Source: Dongia sedimenti
Lineage (GTDB): Bacteria; Pseudomonadota; Alphaproteobacteria; Dongiales; Dongiaceae
Direction of reading: 5' to 3'
Assembly: GCA_030715195.1 (NCBI GenBank)
Contig: JAUYVI010000001.1
Span: forward strand, 682,001 to 746,000
Length of the DNA stretch: 64,000 nt
In this document: positions 34,928 through 43,485 of the stretch, in pieces
Layout of the letters: the number at the start of each line of letters is the position of its first letter
Position numbering within the stretch: position 1 is the first letter of the stretch
Program-made: the position numbers and the translations under genes
The notes under the pieces: model-generated
The model's database searches: none
The model's input: only the letters and a program-made list of their open reading frames with translations
What the model was told of the DNA's origin: nothing

Positions 34928-36400
34928 TCACGCGCTTTCCTTGAACGAGGATTGCAGGATCTTCTGCTCGGTCATCTCCTCGCGCGATACGTCGGCGACG
35001 ATGCGGCCGTTCCTGAAGACGTAGATGTGGTCGCAGTAATTGAGCTCGTCCATTTCCGTGGTGTACCAGAGGAAGGTGCGGCCGGCGGCGGCCTCGGCGC
35101 GCAGGATGTCGTAGACTTCGAGCTTGGTGCCGACATCGACGCCGCGCATCGGGTCGTCCATCAGCACGATCTCCGCATCGGAGCCGAGCGCCCGGGCGAA
35201 CACCGCCTTCTGCTGGTTGCCGCCGGACAGCGAGAGGATGTTGTTGTCCATGTCGGGGGTGCGGATCTTGATCCGCTGCTTCCAGGACTCCGCCATCTCG
35301 GCCTCGCGCCGCGAATCCACCAGCTGATGCCGCAGCATCCGGGGCAGCGAGCGAACGGTGACGTTGCGCGCGATCGACCAGAGCGGGAAGATGCCCTCGG
35401 TCTGGCGGTCGCCGGCAATGAAGGCGACCGGACCCTGCACGTCGACGCCGTGCATCCGGCCGACCGCGCCGGCGAAGACCTGCAGCAGCATCCGGGTCTG
35501 CCCGTGGCCGGCGAGGCCGGCCAGGCCGATGATCTCGCCGCGATGGGCGACCAGCGCCTGATCGTCGGTCTGCAGCGCCGATTTCGCGCGCACGACGACC
35601 GGCGTGCCGCTGCGTTCGCGAACGGCGGTCGCCTGGACCGCGGCATGATGCTCAACCACGGTGCCCATGGCGCCGACCAGGGAATCGCGGTCGAACCGGT
35701 CGGCCGGGCGCTCGGCCACGACCTTGCCGTCCTTCATCACCACGACGCGGTCGGAATAGCGCAGGATCTCGCCGAGAAGATGCGAGATCAGGATCACGCT
35801 GCGGCCCCGGGCGACCTCGCGGCGCACGAATTCCAGCAGCTGTTGTGCGGTCGATGCATCGAGCGAGGAGGTGGGCTCGTCGAGGATGACCAGGTGCAGG
35901 GGATCGTCGGTCACGGTGAAGGCGCGCGCGATCTCGACCATCTGGCGCTGGCCGAGCGAAAGGTCGCCGACCGTGTCGCCGGGCGAAATCCCGTGGCCGG
36001 GCAGGATCTCGTCGAGCTTCTCCTTGATCAGCCGGCCGGCGCGCTGTTTCCAGCCGAAGCCCTTGAGTGCCGGATGCAGGATCCGGGTGTTCTCCGCCAC
36101 GGTCAGGTTCGGGCAGAGCGACAACTCCTGGAACACGCAGCGGATGCCGTTGCGGTGGGCGACGGTGACGGAATAGCCGGCGGCGAGGTCCTTGCCGTGG
36201 ATCTCGATCGCGCCGCTGTCGGGTGCCAGCGTGCCGGCCAGCACGTTCATCAGGGTGGATTTGCCGGCGCCGTTATGGCCGACCAGCCCGAGGCATTCGC
36301 CGGCGCCGACCGCGAGGTCGACGCCGGCCAGGGCGCGAACGGCGCCGAAGCTTTTCGCCACGCCCTTCAGGCTGACGATCTGCTCCGGCTGCGTTCCCAT
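34928..36400 (-). CDS. Sugar ABC transporter double ATPase (RbsA/MglA-like)
   Basis: This is a 490-residue protein with two ABC domains in tandem, as in ribose-type importers. Domain 1 has Walker [10 protein letters not shown], signature LSLGQRQ and Walker [13 protein letters not shown]. Domain 2 has a degenerate Walker A region ([14 protein letters not shown]), signature LSGGNQQK and Walker [13 protein letters not shown], the usual asymmetry of this family. It drives the two RbsC-like permeases. The substrate is probably a pentose, hexose or polyol; the sequence does not say which. Confidence 0.92.
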   Translation of the reverse strand: MGTQPEQIVSLKGVAKSFGAVRALAGVDLAVGAGECLGLVGHNGAGKSTLMNVLAGTLAPDSGAIEIHGKDLAAGYSVTVAHRNGIRCVFQELSLCPNLTVAENTRILHPALKGFGWKQRAGRLIKEKLDEILPGHGISPGDTVGDLSLGQRQMVEIARAFTVTDDPLHLVILDEPTSSLDASTAQQLLEFVRREVARGRSVILISHLLGEILRYSDRVVVMKDGKVVAERPADRFDRDSLVGAMGTVVEHHAAVQATAVRERSGTPVVVRAKSALQTDDQALVAHRGEIIGLAGLAGHGQTRMLLQVFAGAVGRMHGVDVQGPVAFIAGDRQTEGIFPLWSIARNVTVRSLPRMLRHQLVDSRREAEMAESWKQRIKIRTPDMDNNILSLSGGNQQKAVFARALGSDAEIVLMDDPMRGVDVGTKLEVYDILRAEAAAGRTFLWYTTEMDELNYCDHIYVFRNGRIVADVSREEMTEQKILQSSFKESA

Positions 36401-36453
36401 GTGGTCCTCGTTACTCTAAGTCGCGATCGTGTTGGAGGAAGTCTTTGTGCGGC

Positions 36454-36585
36454 CACCCCTCACCCTGTCCCTCTCCCACAAGGGGAGAGGGGACGCTGTT
36501 GCCAGCGCTCGGTCCAAAGCCCCTCTCCCGCCAGTCTTGTCGGCCTTCGCCGACGGGGGTGGGAGAGGGGTTGGGGTGAGGGGTG
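36454..36585. repeat. C/G-rich inverted repeat, second family (binding protein-ATPase junction)
   Basis: The outer arms are CACCCCTCACCC and GGGTGAGGGGTG. Inside are CTCTCCC-ACA-AGGGGAGAG, CCCCTCTCCC paired with GGGAGAGGGG, and a small GTCGGC-CTTC-GCCGAC hairpin. It fills most of the 204-base gap between sugar-binding-protein and ATPase genes. The design resembles the element at 25592 but the sequence differs. Confidence 0.85.
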
Positions 36586-36604
36586 CCGCAAACTCGATGC
36601 GGCA

Positions 36605-37618
36605 CTACTTCGCGCCGGCGACGACCTTCTTGGCGTCTTCCAGCGAGTACTCGGTGTTGGCGACGCCGCCCTTCTCGGTGGTCTCCAGGCTCTTCTCGAG
36701 ATTGTCCTGGTCGATCCGGAGGAACGGCACGGTCAGATCCTTCGGCACCTGCTGGCCGTCGAGGATCATCTGCGCAACCCAGAAGGCGAGGGTGGAGACG
36801 CCGGGCGCGATCGAGACCGACATGGTCCTGTAGCCGTTCGCGTCCTTCTGCTCCTTCCACCACTTCAGCTCGTCCTCGCGGTTGCCCATGATGATGAGCG
36901 GGGTCGGCCGGCCGGCCGCCTTGAAGGCCTGGGCCGCGCCATAGCCGTCGCCGCCCTGGGTCACCACCGCCTTCACTTCGGGGAGCGAGGGCAGGATGCC
37001 GGCGACGGCCTTCTGCGCCACGTCCTGGGCCCAGTCGCCATGGACCGAGCCGACGATCTTGAACTGGCTGTTCTCCTTGACGCCTTCCTCGATGCCGGAA
37101 TGGATCGCGTCATCGACGGAGACGCCGGCCAGGCCGCGGATCTCCAGCAGGTTGCCGCCGTCCTTCATGTTCTCTTTCAAGTATTCGATCTCGGACTTGC
37201 CCATCGCCTTGAAATCGACGGCGACGCGCCAGGCGCAGGGCTCGGTCACGATGCCGTCGAACGAGACGACGACGATGCCGGCATCGCAGGCCTGTTTGAT
37301 CACGCCGTTGAGGGCGTCCGGCGAGGCCGCGTTGACGACGATCGCGTTGTAGCCCTGCAGGATCAGGTTCTGGATCTGCGCCGCCTGCTCGGTGACCTGA
37401 TTCTCCGAGGTGGTGAAGGGATCGGCCGCGGCGACGACGCCGTCGGCCACCGCCTGCTTGGTCACCTTGTCCCAGCTCTTCAGCATGGCCTGGCGCCAGG
37501 AATTGCCGGCGTAGTTGTTCGAGAGCGCGATCTTCTTGTCCTTGGTGTCGGCCATCGCATTCGCGCTGGCGAGCGCCAGACAGATCGCGGTCGCGCCGAT
37601 CAGTGTTTTCTTGAACAT
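36605..37618 (-). CDS. Sugar ABC transporter substrate-binding protein (RbsB-like, CUT2)
   Basis: This is a 337-residue periplasmic binding protein. A Sec signal (LIGATAICLALASANAMA) is followed by IALSNNYAGNSWRQAML and the class-typical QIQNLILQGYNAIVVNAASPDALNGVI hinge region, then TQGGDGYGAAQAFKAAG. It is the first gene of the importer operon and has a strong ribosome binding site (GGAGGAG) before the ATG. The ligand is unknown; CUT2 proteins bind monosaccharides or polyols. Confidence 0.91.
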   Translation of the reverse strand: MFKKTLIGATAICLALASANAMADTKDKKIALSNNYAGNSWRQAMLKSWDKVTKQAVADGVVAAADPFTTSENQVTEQAAQIQNLILQGYNAIVVNAASPDALNGVIKQACDAGIVVVSFDGIVTEPCAWRVAVDFKAMGKSEIEYLKENMKDGGNLLEIRGLAGVSVDDAIHSGIEEGVKENSQFKIVGSVHGDWAQDVAQKAVAGILPSLPEVKAVVTQGGDGYGAAQAFKAAGRPTPLIIMGNREDELKWWKEQKDANGYRTMSVSIAPGVSTLAFWVAQMILDGQQVPKDLTVPFLRIDQDNLEKSLETTEKGGVANTEYSLEDAKKVVAGAK

Positions 37619-37837
37619 GGGGGTTATCTCCTCCGTTCTCCCGTGATGACGATAGCGTGGTTTCTTCTCTCGCGTTTATGGGGTCCCGCTCCGAAGGAGG
37701 AGACCGATCGACACTTCCGCACCTGAATTGCTGGCCTGTCCTCGCGTCTTGGCGCGCGATCCTGTTGCGGCGACGCTAACATGACCGAATTTCGCATGCA
37801 ATGTTCATACAAATGCGGAAGCTGTCGGGAGGGGCGT

Positions 37838-38818
37838 TCAGCCAATATACGGCAGGTCGGAGCCGCCGAAGCTGCGGCGGAACACCGCGAGGCGGTCGAT
37901 CACTTTCGCGCGCGCGGTCCGCAGATGGGTGAGCATGCCGGCTTCGACCCGCGCCGGGTCGTTGCGCAGCATGGCGCGGACGACATCCAGATGCTCGGTC
38001 ATGAAAGGCTCGTCGGTGGGATAGGAAACCTGGGCCCCTAACATATGCTTCTGCGTGAAATGCAGGCAGCGGGTGCGCTTTAGCGCCTCCATGATTTCCC
38101 GGTTGTCGCAATAGCCGAGCGAGGTCACGTGCAGCCCGTGCTCCAGCGCGTCCATCTCGGCGGCGCTGACCTTGGGATAGGCGGCGATCGCCGCTTCCAG
38201 CCGCTCGACCATGCCGGCGAGGAATTCCGGCGGCACGCGTCCGACGCTGGTCGCGATCGCCTTCGGCTCGAGCAGCTCGCGCAGATCGTAGAGATCGCAG
38301 ACCCGCTTCTCGTCCAACGGCACCACGTACCAGCGCAGCCGCTCGTCCTTCGCCAGCAGGCCGGTCGATTGCGCCTGCACCAGCACGTCATGGGCGACGG
38401 TTCGTCCGACCTTGTAGTGGCGCGCGAGCTCGACCTCGTTGACGCGGAACTTGCCCAAGGCGGAATGGAAGATCAGCGCCCGCTCGACGCCGTCGTAGAT
38501 CCGCTGCCAGGCCCAGGTGCGCGGGAGTTCCGGATTGGCCTCGTCGAGGCCGAGCAGGCCGGCGGTGACAGGAACGCGTTGCGGCGCCTTGGCCGAACCG
38601 ACGACGAAGCCGCGCCCGTCGAAGCGCTGGATCACGCCGCGCTCGGACAGATCGCTCAGCGCCTGTTTGACCGGGGTCCGGCTCGACCCGAAGATCGCCG
38701 CCAGCGAGCCTTCCATCAGGATCGTGCCCGGCGTCAGCCGGCCGGCCTTGATACTGTCCTGCAGGATCGCGGCGATCTTGCGATAGACCGGCAGGTCTTC
38801 TTGTTCTTGCGGCTTCAT
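37838..38818 (-). CDS. GntR-family regulator with two winged-helix segments
   Basis: This is a 326-residue regulator. Residues ~10-80 form a GntR winged helix (LPVYRKIAAILQDSIKAGRLTPGT, RTPVKQALSDLSERGVI). A second winged-helix-like unit follows at about 105-165 (IYDGVERALIFHSALGKFRVNEVELARHY, GRTVAHDVLVQAQSTGLL). The rest is a helical FCD-like effector domain with metal-site histidines (ALEHGLHVTSLGY, MTEHLDVVRAML). A single HTH is the norm in FadR/VanR members. It lies just upstream of the sugar importer on the same strand and probably controls it. The ATG at 38818 is preferred; 38842 is possible. Confidence 0.83.
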   Translation of the reverse strand: MKPQEQEDLPVYRKIAAILQDSIKAGRLTPGTILMEGSLAAIFGSSRTPVKQALSDLSERGVIQRFDGRGFVVGSAKAPQRVPVTAGLLGLDEANPELPRTWAWQRIYDGVERALIFHSALGKFRVNEVELARHYKVGRTVAHDVLVQAQSTGLLAKDERLRWYVVPLDEKRVCDLYDLRELLEPKAIATSVGRVPPEFLAGMVERLEAAIAAYPKVSAAEMDALEHGLHVTSLGYCDNREIMEALKRTRCLHFTQKHMLGAQVSYPTDEPFMTEHLDVVRAMLRNDPARVEAGMLTHLRTARAKVIDRLAVFRRSFGGSDLPYIG

Positions 38819-38903
38819 TCGCCAAGGCTCCCGCTTCGGCACCGGCAGGACCCGAAGTTAGCGCAATTCTCGGAGCAGGGCGAGGCTTGGCGGGCCAACA
38901 ATC

Positions 38904-39341
38904 CTATTTCGGCTTGGCCGAGAACCTCTGGGCGTCCAGGTGGTGGAGCAGCTTTGTGCTCCGCCCCCGCACCGTGACGCAAAGCATGAGATTGTCCCCC
39001 GAAACCAGGAGGGACTTTTCGGCGGTTCGCGGCAGCGGCACGCCGACCTGTCGGCAATAGGCGATCATGGCGGCTCCCAGCCGCTCGGCAGTGAACTCGC
39101 AGTTATTGAGCTCCCCGGTGGTCTCGTCGCGAATGCCCAGAACCACCGCAATATCCGGGTCCGACCGCACGTCGCAGCGCTCCAGCTTGCCGTGCGGCAG
39201 CGGCTGGTTGGCGGAAGCCGCCAGGAACTTGATGGCCGCGATCAGGGCGTCCTTCGGGAAGGTGATGTAGCGCGTCTCCGAAAGGGCCGGCAGGCCGAGC
39301 TCGGGGTTCGAATACCAGGTCTGTTCCTTGCTGCCGCTCAT
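38904..39341 (-). CDS. Hypothetical protein (145 aa)
   Basis: I do not recognise this protein. It is soluble, without signal peptide or membrane segment, and mixed alpha/beta in appearance: ETRYITFPKDALIAAIKFLAASAN, then VRSDPDIAVVLGIRDETTG, TAERLGAAMIAYCRQVGVPLPR and LLVSGDNLMLCVTVRG. Codon use and composition are like its neighbours, which supports real coding. The upstream region is AT-rich with dyads and divides it from the HerA-like gene transcribed the other way. Confidence 0.68.
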   Translation of the reverse strand: MSGSKEQTWYSNPELGLPALSETRYITFPKDALIAAIKFLAASANQPLPHGKLERCDVRSDPDIAVVLGIRDETTGELNNCEFTAERLGAAMIAYCRQVGVPLPRTAEKSLLVSGDNLMLCVTVRGRSTKLLHHLDAQRFSAKPK

Positions 39342-39366
39342 GCAAAACCCGCGTCGCGGTTGCCGT

Positions 39367-39514
39367 GAGTTTTAGAAAAACTCGCCATTATTTTGCCGTT
39401 TACTGAATTGATGATAGGAATACAAGTATTCATGGAGAAAACTATAGAATAGATCCGTTACCCAATCGTAAAACCCGGTTCCCGACAAATCGTTGCCGGA
39501 AAAGAATATTTTCC
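39367..39514. promoter_or_regulatory. AT-rich divergent promoter region with three dyads
   Basis: The 285-base gap (39342-39626) is much richer in A+T than its flanks and holds no gene. It contains GAGTTTT-AGA-AAAACTC (39367-39383), the perfect palindrome GAATAC-AA-GTATTC (39418-39431), and GGAAAA-GAATA-TTTTCC (39498-39514). These are candidate operators or promoter elements for the divergent hypothetical and HerA-like genes. Confidence 0.5.
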
Positions 39515-39626
39515 CTATTGCCGCGATTGGCTTCCGCCGGTCCGCCAGCTAATAATGCGTCTGGAATCAGGGTGGGCCAGCGGGGCGCAGAATCAGCCTG
39601 ATCAAGGGTTTGGGGAGAATCAGTCG

Positions 39627-41264
39627 ATGCCGGCGCAGATTGGCCAGGTGAGTGAAGTCACCGGCTCCAACATCAAGGCCTTGATGGACGCGGTCCAGCT
39701 GACCGCGGCCCAATCCGGGACCGGCGGCGACCAGGGGGTGACCGTGGGCAGCATGGTCGAGGTCCAGAGCGGGACCGCGCGCGTCCTCGGCATCGTTTCC
39801 GCCATCCGCAGCGCCGGCTCGGACAAGGGCGCGGTGATGGATATCAGCCTGGTCGGGCAGTTCGTCCCCGGCGCCAATGGCGGTTCCGACTTCAAGCGCG
39901 GCGTGGCGCGCTGGCCGGCGATCGGTTCCCCGGTGCTGACCGTCGCCGAGGCGGACGCGGGGTCCGTCGTGAAAACCACCTCCAGCAGCACCGTCCATAT
40001 CGGCAAGGCCGAGTTCAACGGCACCCAGGACATCTATCTCGATGTCGACAACCTGCTCAGGACGCATTTCGCGATCTTCGGCAGTTCCGGCTCCGGTAAG
40101 ACCTCGACCACCTCGGTGATCCTGCGCGCGATTCTGGAGCGCCTGCCGAACGCGCATATGATCCTGCTCGATCCGCACAACGAATACGAAGGCGCCTTCG
40201 CCGGGATGACCGAGCGGTTGACGCTGTCGACGCTTCGGCTGCCTTACTGGATGCTGCAGTTCAAGGAATTCTGCGCCGTCTTCAAGGTGCTGCCGGAATC
40301 CGAATACGCTTCCGAGGTGAAGATCCTGCGCGAGGCCGTGGTGCAGGCGAAGACGCTCTATGCCGGCATTGCCGCCGGTGCCGCCGCCAAGCCCGGCCAG
40401 CCCGCCGCGCCGACCTCCAGCCTCAATCTCGACAGCCCGGTGCCGTTCCGCCTCTCGGACTTCCGCCGCATCGTCAACGATATGATGGGTAAGCTCGACA
40501 ATCCGGAAGCGATCCAGAGCTATCTGCGGATCCTCAACCGGCTGGAAGAGCTGACCTCCGACGACCGCTACGGCTTCATGTTCGGTCCGCAATTCGTGCG
40601 CGACGTGATGGGCGAGGTGATCTGCCAGCTCATTCGCATTCCGGTCGAAGGCAAGCCGATCACCACCATCGACCTCTCCGACATTCCGGAAGAAATCGTC
40701 GATGTGGTGGTCTCCGTGGTCTTCCGCACCGTGTTCTCCTTCGCGGTCTGGAGCGGGGAGGAGGGCGCCGTGCCGACCGTGCTGGTCTGCGAGGAGGCGC
40801 ACCGCTATCTCTGGGACGACCGCAGCGGCAAGACGATCTCGCTCGCCGTCCATGCCGCCGGCCAGGTGGCGAAGGAAGGCCGCAAGTACGGCGTCGGTCT
40901 CGGCGTCATCTCGCAGCGTCCGTCCGAGGTCTCGCCCTCGATCGTCTCGCAATGCGGCACCATCATCACGCTCCGCCTCGGCAACGAGCGCGATCTCGCC
41001 TTCGTGAAAAATGCGCTGCCCGATTCCGCGGCCGGCCTGATGCAGGCGCTCCCCGCGCTCAACACCCGCGAGGCGATCGTGTTCGGCCAGGGCGTCGCCT
41101 TCCCGACGCGCCTCACGGTCAACGAGCTTCCGTTGTCGGCGCGGCCGCGGCAGAAGGTGAAGTCCTTCATGGAAGCCTGGTCGAACGACACGACCGATGG
41201 CGGCCTGGTCTCCCGCACCATCGAACGCTGGCGGTCGCGGCTCCATCACATCCGGCGCAGCTAA
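39627..41264 (+). CDS. HerA-type ATPase (FtsK/HerA superfamily)
   Basis: This is a 545-residue ATPase. Residues ~1-125 form the HerA barrel-like N-domain (VGSMVEVQSGTARVLGIVSAI). Walker A is GSSGSGKTS (152-160), followed by LLDPHNEYEGAF typical of HerA. Walker B is VLVCEEAHRYLW, and GVISQRPSEVSPSIVSQCGT follows with the sensor glutamine. HerA hexamers pump DNA and normally pair with the nuclease NurA, or with a defence effector (SIR2, DUF4297). No such partner is adjacent here. The ATG at 39627 has GGGGAG before it. A tiny membrane ORF and a GNAT gene follow closely. Confidence 0.85.
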   Translation: MPAQIGQVSEVTGSNIKALMDAVQLTAAQSGTGGDQGVTVGSMVEVQSGTARVLGIVSAIRSAGSDKGAVMDISLVGQFVPGANGGSDFKRGVARWPAIGSPVLTVAEADAGSVVKTTSSSTVHIGKAEFNGTQDIYLDVDNLLRTHFAIFGSSGSGKTSTTSVILRAILERLPNAHMILLDPHNEYEGAFAGMTERLTLSTLRLPYWMLQFKEFCAVFKVLPESEYASEVKILREAVVQAKTLYAGIAAGAAAKPGQPAAPTSSLNLDSPVPFRLSDFRRIVNDMMGKLDNPEAIQSYLRILNRLEELTSDDRYGFMFGPQFVRDVMGEVICQLIRIPVEGKPITTIDLSDIPEEIVDVVVSVVFRTVFSFAVWSGEEGAVPTVLVCEEAHRYLWDDRSGKTISLAVHAAGQVAKEGRKYGVGLGVISQRPSEVSPSIVSQCGTIITLRLGNERDLAFVKNALPDSAAGLMQALPALNTREAIVFGQGVAFPTRLTVNELPLSARPRQKVKSFMEAWSNDTTDGGLVSRTIERWRSRLHHIRRS

Positions 41265-41271
41265 GCCCGGC

Positions 41272-41367
41272 ATGGATCTGCGGCGACGGATCTGGTCGGC
41301 GGTGATCGGCGCCCTGGTGGCGGTCGCGACGCTGGCGCTGTTCGTCCACTTCACGCAGGCCCCGTGA
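41272..41367 (+). CDS. 31-residue single-helix membrane microprotein
   Basis: This frame starts with ATG 7 bases after the HerA stop and ends in a TGA that overlaps the GTG start of the GNAT gene (GTGA). The peptide has a basic N-terminus (MDLRRRIW) and then one hydrophobic helix of about 20 residues (SAVIGALVAVATLALFVHF). The tight packing on both sides, the positive-inside pattern and the stop-start overlap support real translation. Function is unknown. Confidence 0.5.
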   Translation: MDLRRRIWSAVIGALVAVATLALFVHFTQAP

Positions 41368-41822
41368 CCGCCGCGGTCCGGCAGGCGCGCCGCGCGGATC
41401 TGCCGGCGATCGTCGCCATGCTGGCCGACGACGTGCTCGGGCAGAGCCGCGAGGCCGCCGGCCCGCCGCTCGACCCGGCCTATGCGGAAGCCTTCGCCGC
41501 GATCGCGCGTGATCCGAACCAGTTCATGGCGGTGCTGGAGGACGACGGCGAGCTCATCGGCTATCTGCAGCTCACCTTCATCCCCGGCCTGTCGCTCAAA
41601 GGCATGCTGCGCGGCCAGATCGAGAGCGTGCGCATCGCATCATCCCGGCGCGGCCGGGGCTTCGGGCATTTGATGCTGCAATGGGCGATCGAAGAATGCC
41701 GGCGGCGCGGCTGCGGCCTGGTGCAACTCGCGATGAACAAATCGCGCGAAGACACCCTGCGCTTCTACCAATCGCTCGGCTTCGTGGCCAGCCATGAAGG
41801 ATTCAAGCTGACGCTAGTCTAG
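41364..41822 (+). CDS. GNAT-family N-acetyltransferase
   Basis: This is a 152-residue GNAT enzyme. The acetyl-CoA loop is SSRRGRGFGHLMLQWAIEECR (Q/RxxGxG/A at about residues 92-104), preceded by LIGYLQLTFIPGL and followed by LVQLAMNKSREDTLRFYQSLGF, the common C-terminal block. The start is a GTG overlapping the microprotein stop, which implies coupling. The 3' end overlaps the convergent betI-like gene by 9 bases. The acceptor is unknown. Confidence 0.83.
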   Translation: MTAAVRQARRADLPAIVAMLADDVLGQSREAAGPPLDPAYAEAFAAIARDPNQFMAVLEDDGELIGYLQLTFIPGLSLKGMLRGQIESVRIASSRRGRGFGHLMLQWAIEECRRRGCGLVQLAMNKSREDTLRFYQSLGFVASHEGFKLTLV

Positions 41823-42389
41823 GAGCTGCGCCAGATACCGATCCATCTCGGCCACCGCCTGCTCGCGCGTCAGCCCGCCGAGCGAGAGGCCGAAGCGCAG
41901 CCACAATCCGTCGATCATCGCCGTGATGCCGATCACCGCGGCCTCGGCCGCGTCCGCCGGCAGCAGCGTCCGCAACGGCGGCGCGAGATTGCTGCGCATG
42001 CGCGCATGGATCACCCGCTGGATGCGGCCGAACTCGCGGTTGCGCGGCACCTCGGCGCAGAGCGAGAGCCAGGCGTTGCAGATCTCAGGCTTGAAGAAGG
42101 ACGGGGAGAAGTTCGCGGCGACGATGGCTTCGACCCGGCCGCGATCGCCCTTGGTGCGGCGCATCCGCCGCACCACCTCGTCGCGCAGCAGCGCGTTGGC
42201 GAGGCGCATGACCGCCTCCAGCAGATCGTCCTTGTCGCGGAAGTAATGCAGCACGATGCCCTTCGACATCCCGGCGCGCTCCGCGACCTTGGCCAGCGTC
42301 GTTCCGGCAATTCCGGATTCCTGCAGGATCTCATAGGCCGCTTCGGTCAGCTCCTGCCGCCGGATCTCCTCGATTTTGGCCCGCGCCAC
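41814..42389 (-). CDS. betI: TetR-family repressor, BetI-like
   Basis: This is a 191-residue TetR regulator. The N-terminal helix-turn-helix (IRRQELTEAAYEILQESGIAGTTLAKVAERAGMSKGIVLHYF) is typical. The C-terminal block RIQRVIHARMRSNLAPPLRTLLP followed by AMIDGLWLRFGLS is characteristic of BetI, the choline-responsive repressor of glycine-betaine genes. It diverges from a choline-binding-protein gene with an operator-like region between, which fits. The start is a GTG at 42389 with GGGAG six bases upstream. The usual betAB genes are not in the window. Confidence 0.84.
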   Translation of the reverse strand: MARAKIEEIRRQELTEAAYEILQESGIAGTTLAKVAERAGMSKGIVLHYFRDKDDLLEAVMRLANALLRDEVVRRMRRTKGDRGRVEAIVAANFSPSFFKPEICNAWLSLCAEVPRNREFGRIQRVIHARMRSNLAPPLRTLLPADAAEAAVIGITAMIDGLWLRFGLSLGGLTREQAVAEMDRYLAQLLD

Positions 42390-42430
42390 GCTCGGCTCCC
42401 GTTGTTCCGCGCCCCGCTTTTATTCGCCGA

Positions 42431-42497
42431 TTGACCCATCTGTCCACCGGGTCTATAAATTGACCAATGGGACAATAAACTAACCGACCGGTCAAAA
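42431..42497 (+). promoter_or_regulatory. Sigma-70 promoter and BetI-type operators before choX
   Basis: A near-consensus promoter, TTGACC (42431-42436) with a 17-base spacer and TATAAA (42454-42459), points toward choX. Immediately downstream TTGACC-AATG-GGACAA (42460-42475) is a near-palindrome with one mismatch, and GACCGGTCAA (42487 area) offers another half-site. A repressor here would block initiation, as expected for BetI-like control. Confidence 0.65.
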
Positions 42498-42522
42498 CGA
42501 CCGGATGCCTGGGGAGGCGAAG

Positions 42523-43458
42523 ATGAAGACATGGACGGGGTTGCTGGCGGCCGGCGTTTTGGCAGCGGCGGCAGGGCCGGCTTGGGCGGCGGATCCCGCC
42601 GCTTGCAGGACGGTGCGGCTGGCCGAGCCGGGCTGGAACGATCTGGCTTTTACGACCGGCATCGCCTCGGTGCTGCTGAAGGGGCTGGGCTACGCGCCGG
42701 ATTCCAAGCTGCTCGGCGTCGAAGTCATCTATCAGAGCCTGAAGAACAAGGATCTCGACGTCTTCATGGGCTACTGGGATCCGGCCATGGTGGGCTACTA
42801 CGAAGCCTATAAGAAGGACGGCTCGGTCGAGACGGTGCATCAGAATCTCGAAGGCGCCAAATACACCTTCGCCGTGCCGCAATACGTCTATGACGCCGGC
42901 GTCCACGACATCGCCGATCTCGCGAAGTTCCCGGACAAGTTCGGCAAGAAGATGTACGGCATCGAACCCGGCAGCAACCAGCTGATGTTCGACATCATCA
43001 AGGATCCGAAGTTCAGCCTGACCGGCTGGAACGTCGTCGAGTCCAGCGAGGTGGGCATGCTGGCCGAGGTGAAGCGCAAGGTCGCGACGCAGGACTGGAT
43101 CGTGTTCCAGGGCTGGGCACCGCATCCGATGAACAACGACATCAAGCTCGCCTACCTGACCGGCGGCGACGCTTATTACGGCGCCGATCTCGGCGCGGCC
43201 ACGGTGCACACCCAGGTCCGCAAGGGCTACACCCAGGAATGCCCGAACGTCGCCAAGCTGCTCGACAATCTCACCTTCAACGTGCCGATGGAGAATGCCG
43301 GCATGGGCTACCTGATCCAGGACGGAATGGCGCCGGCCGATGCGGCGACCAAGTCGCTGAAGGCCGATCCCAAGGTGCTCGATGCCTGGCTTGCCGGCGT
43401 GACCACCTTCGACGGAAAGGATGGCCTCGCCGCGGTGAAGCAGTCGCTCGGGCTTTGA
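42523..43458 (+). CDS. choX: Choline/betaine ABC transporter substrate-binding protein (ChoX-like)
   Basis: This is a 311-residue periplasmic binding protein of the OpuAC/ProX family. A Sec signal (WTGLLAAGVLAAAAGPAWA) is followed by VRLAEPGWNDLAFTTGIASVLLKGLGY, DLDVFMGYWDPAMVGYY and FQGWAPHPMNNDI, with the tryptophan and tyrosine residues that form the aromatic cage for quaternary amines. ChoX of rhizobia binds choline. The permease and ATPase (choW, choV) are not adjacent; an alpha/beta hydrolase follows instead. The ATG at 42523 has GGGGAGG before it. Confidence 0.87.
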   Translation: MKTWTGLLAAGVLAAAAGPAWAADPAACRTVRLAEPGWNDLAFTTGIASVLLKGLGYAPDSKLLGVEVIYQSLKNKDLDVFMGYWDPAMVGYYEAYKKDGSVETVHQNLEGAKYTFAVPQYVYDAGVHDIADLAKFPDKFGKKMYGIEPGSNQLMFDIIKDPKFSLTGWNVVESSEVGMLAEVKRKVATQDWIVFQGWAPHPMNNDIKLAYLTGGDAYYGADLGAATVHTQVRKGYTQECPNVAKLLDNLTFNVPMENAGMGYLIQDGMAPADAATKSLKADPKVLDAWLAGVTTFDGKDGLAAVKQSLGL

Positions 43459-43485
43459 GCGCAGGCCCGAGCTGGCGGCGGATTG

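Noticed and set aside
34853..37726. A plus-strand open frame of 957 codons over the sugar ABC genes
   Set aside because: The minus-strand genes have complete ABC motifs; the plus-strand product is a histidine/aspartate-rich shadow.
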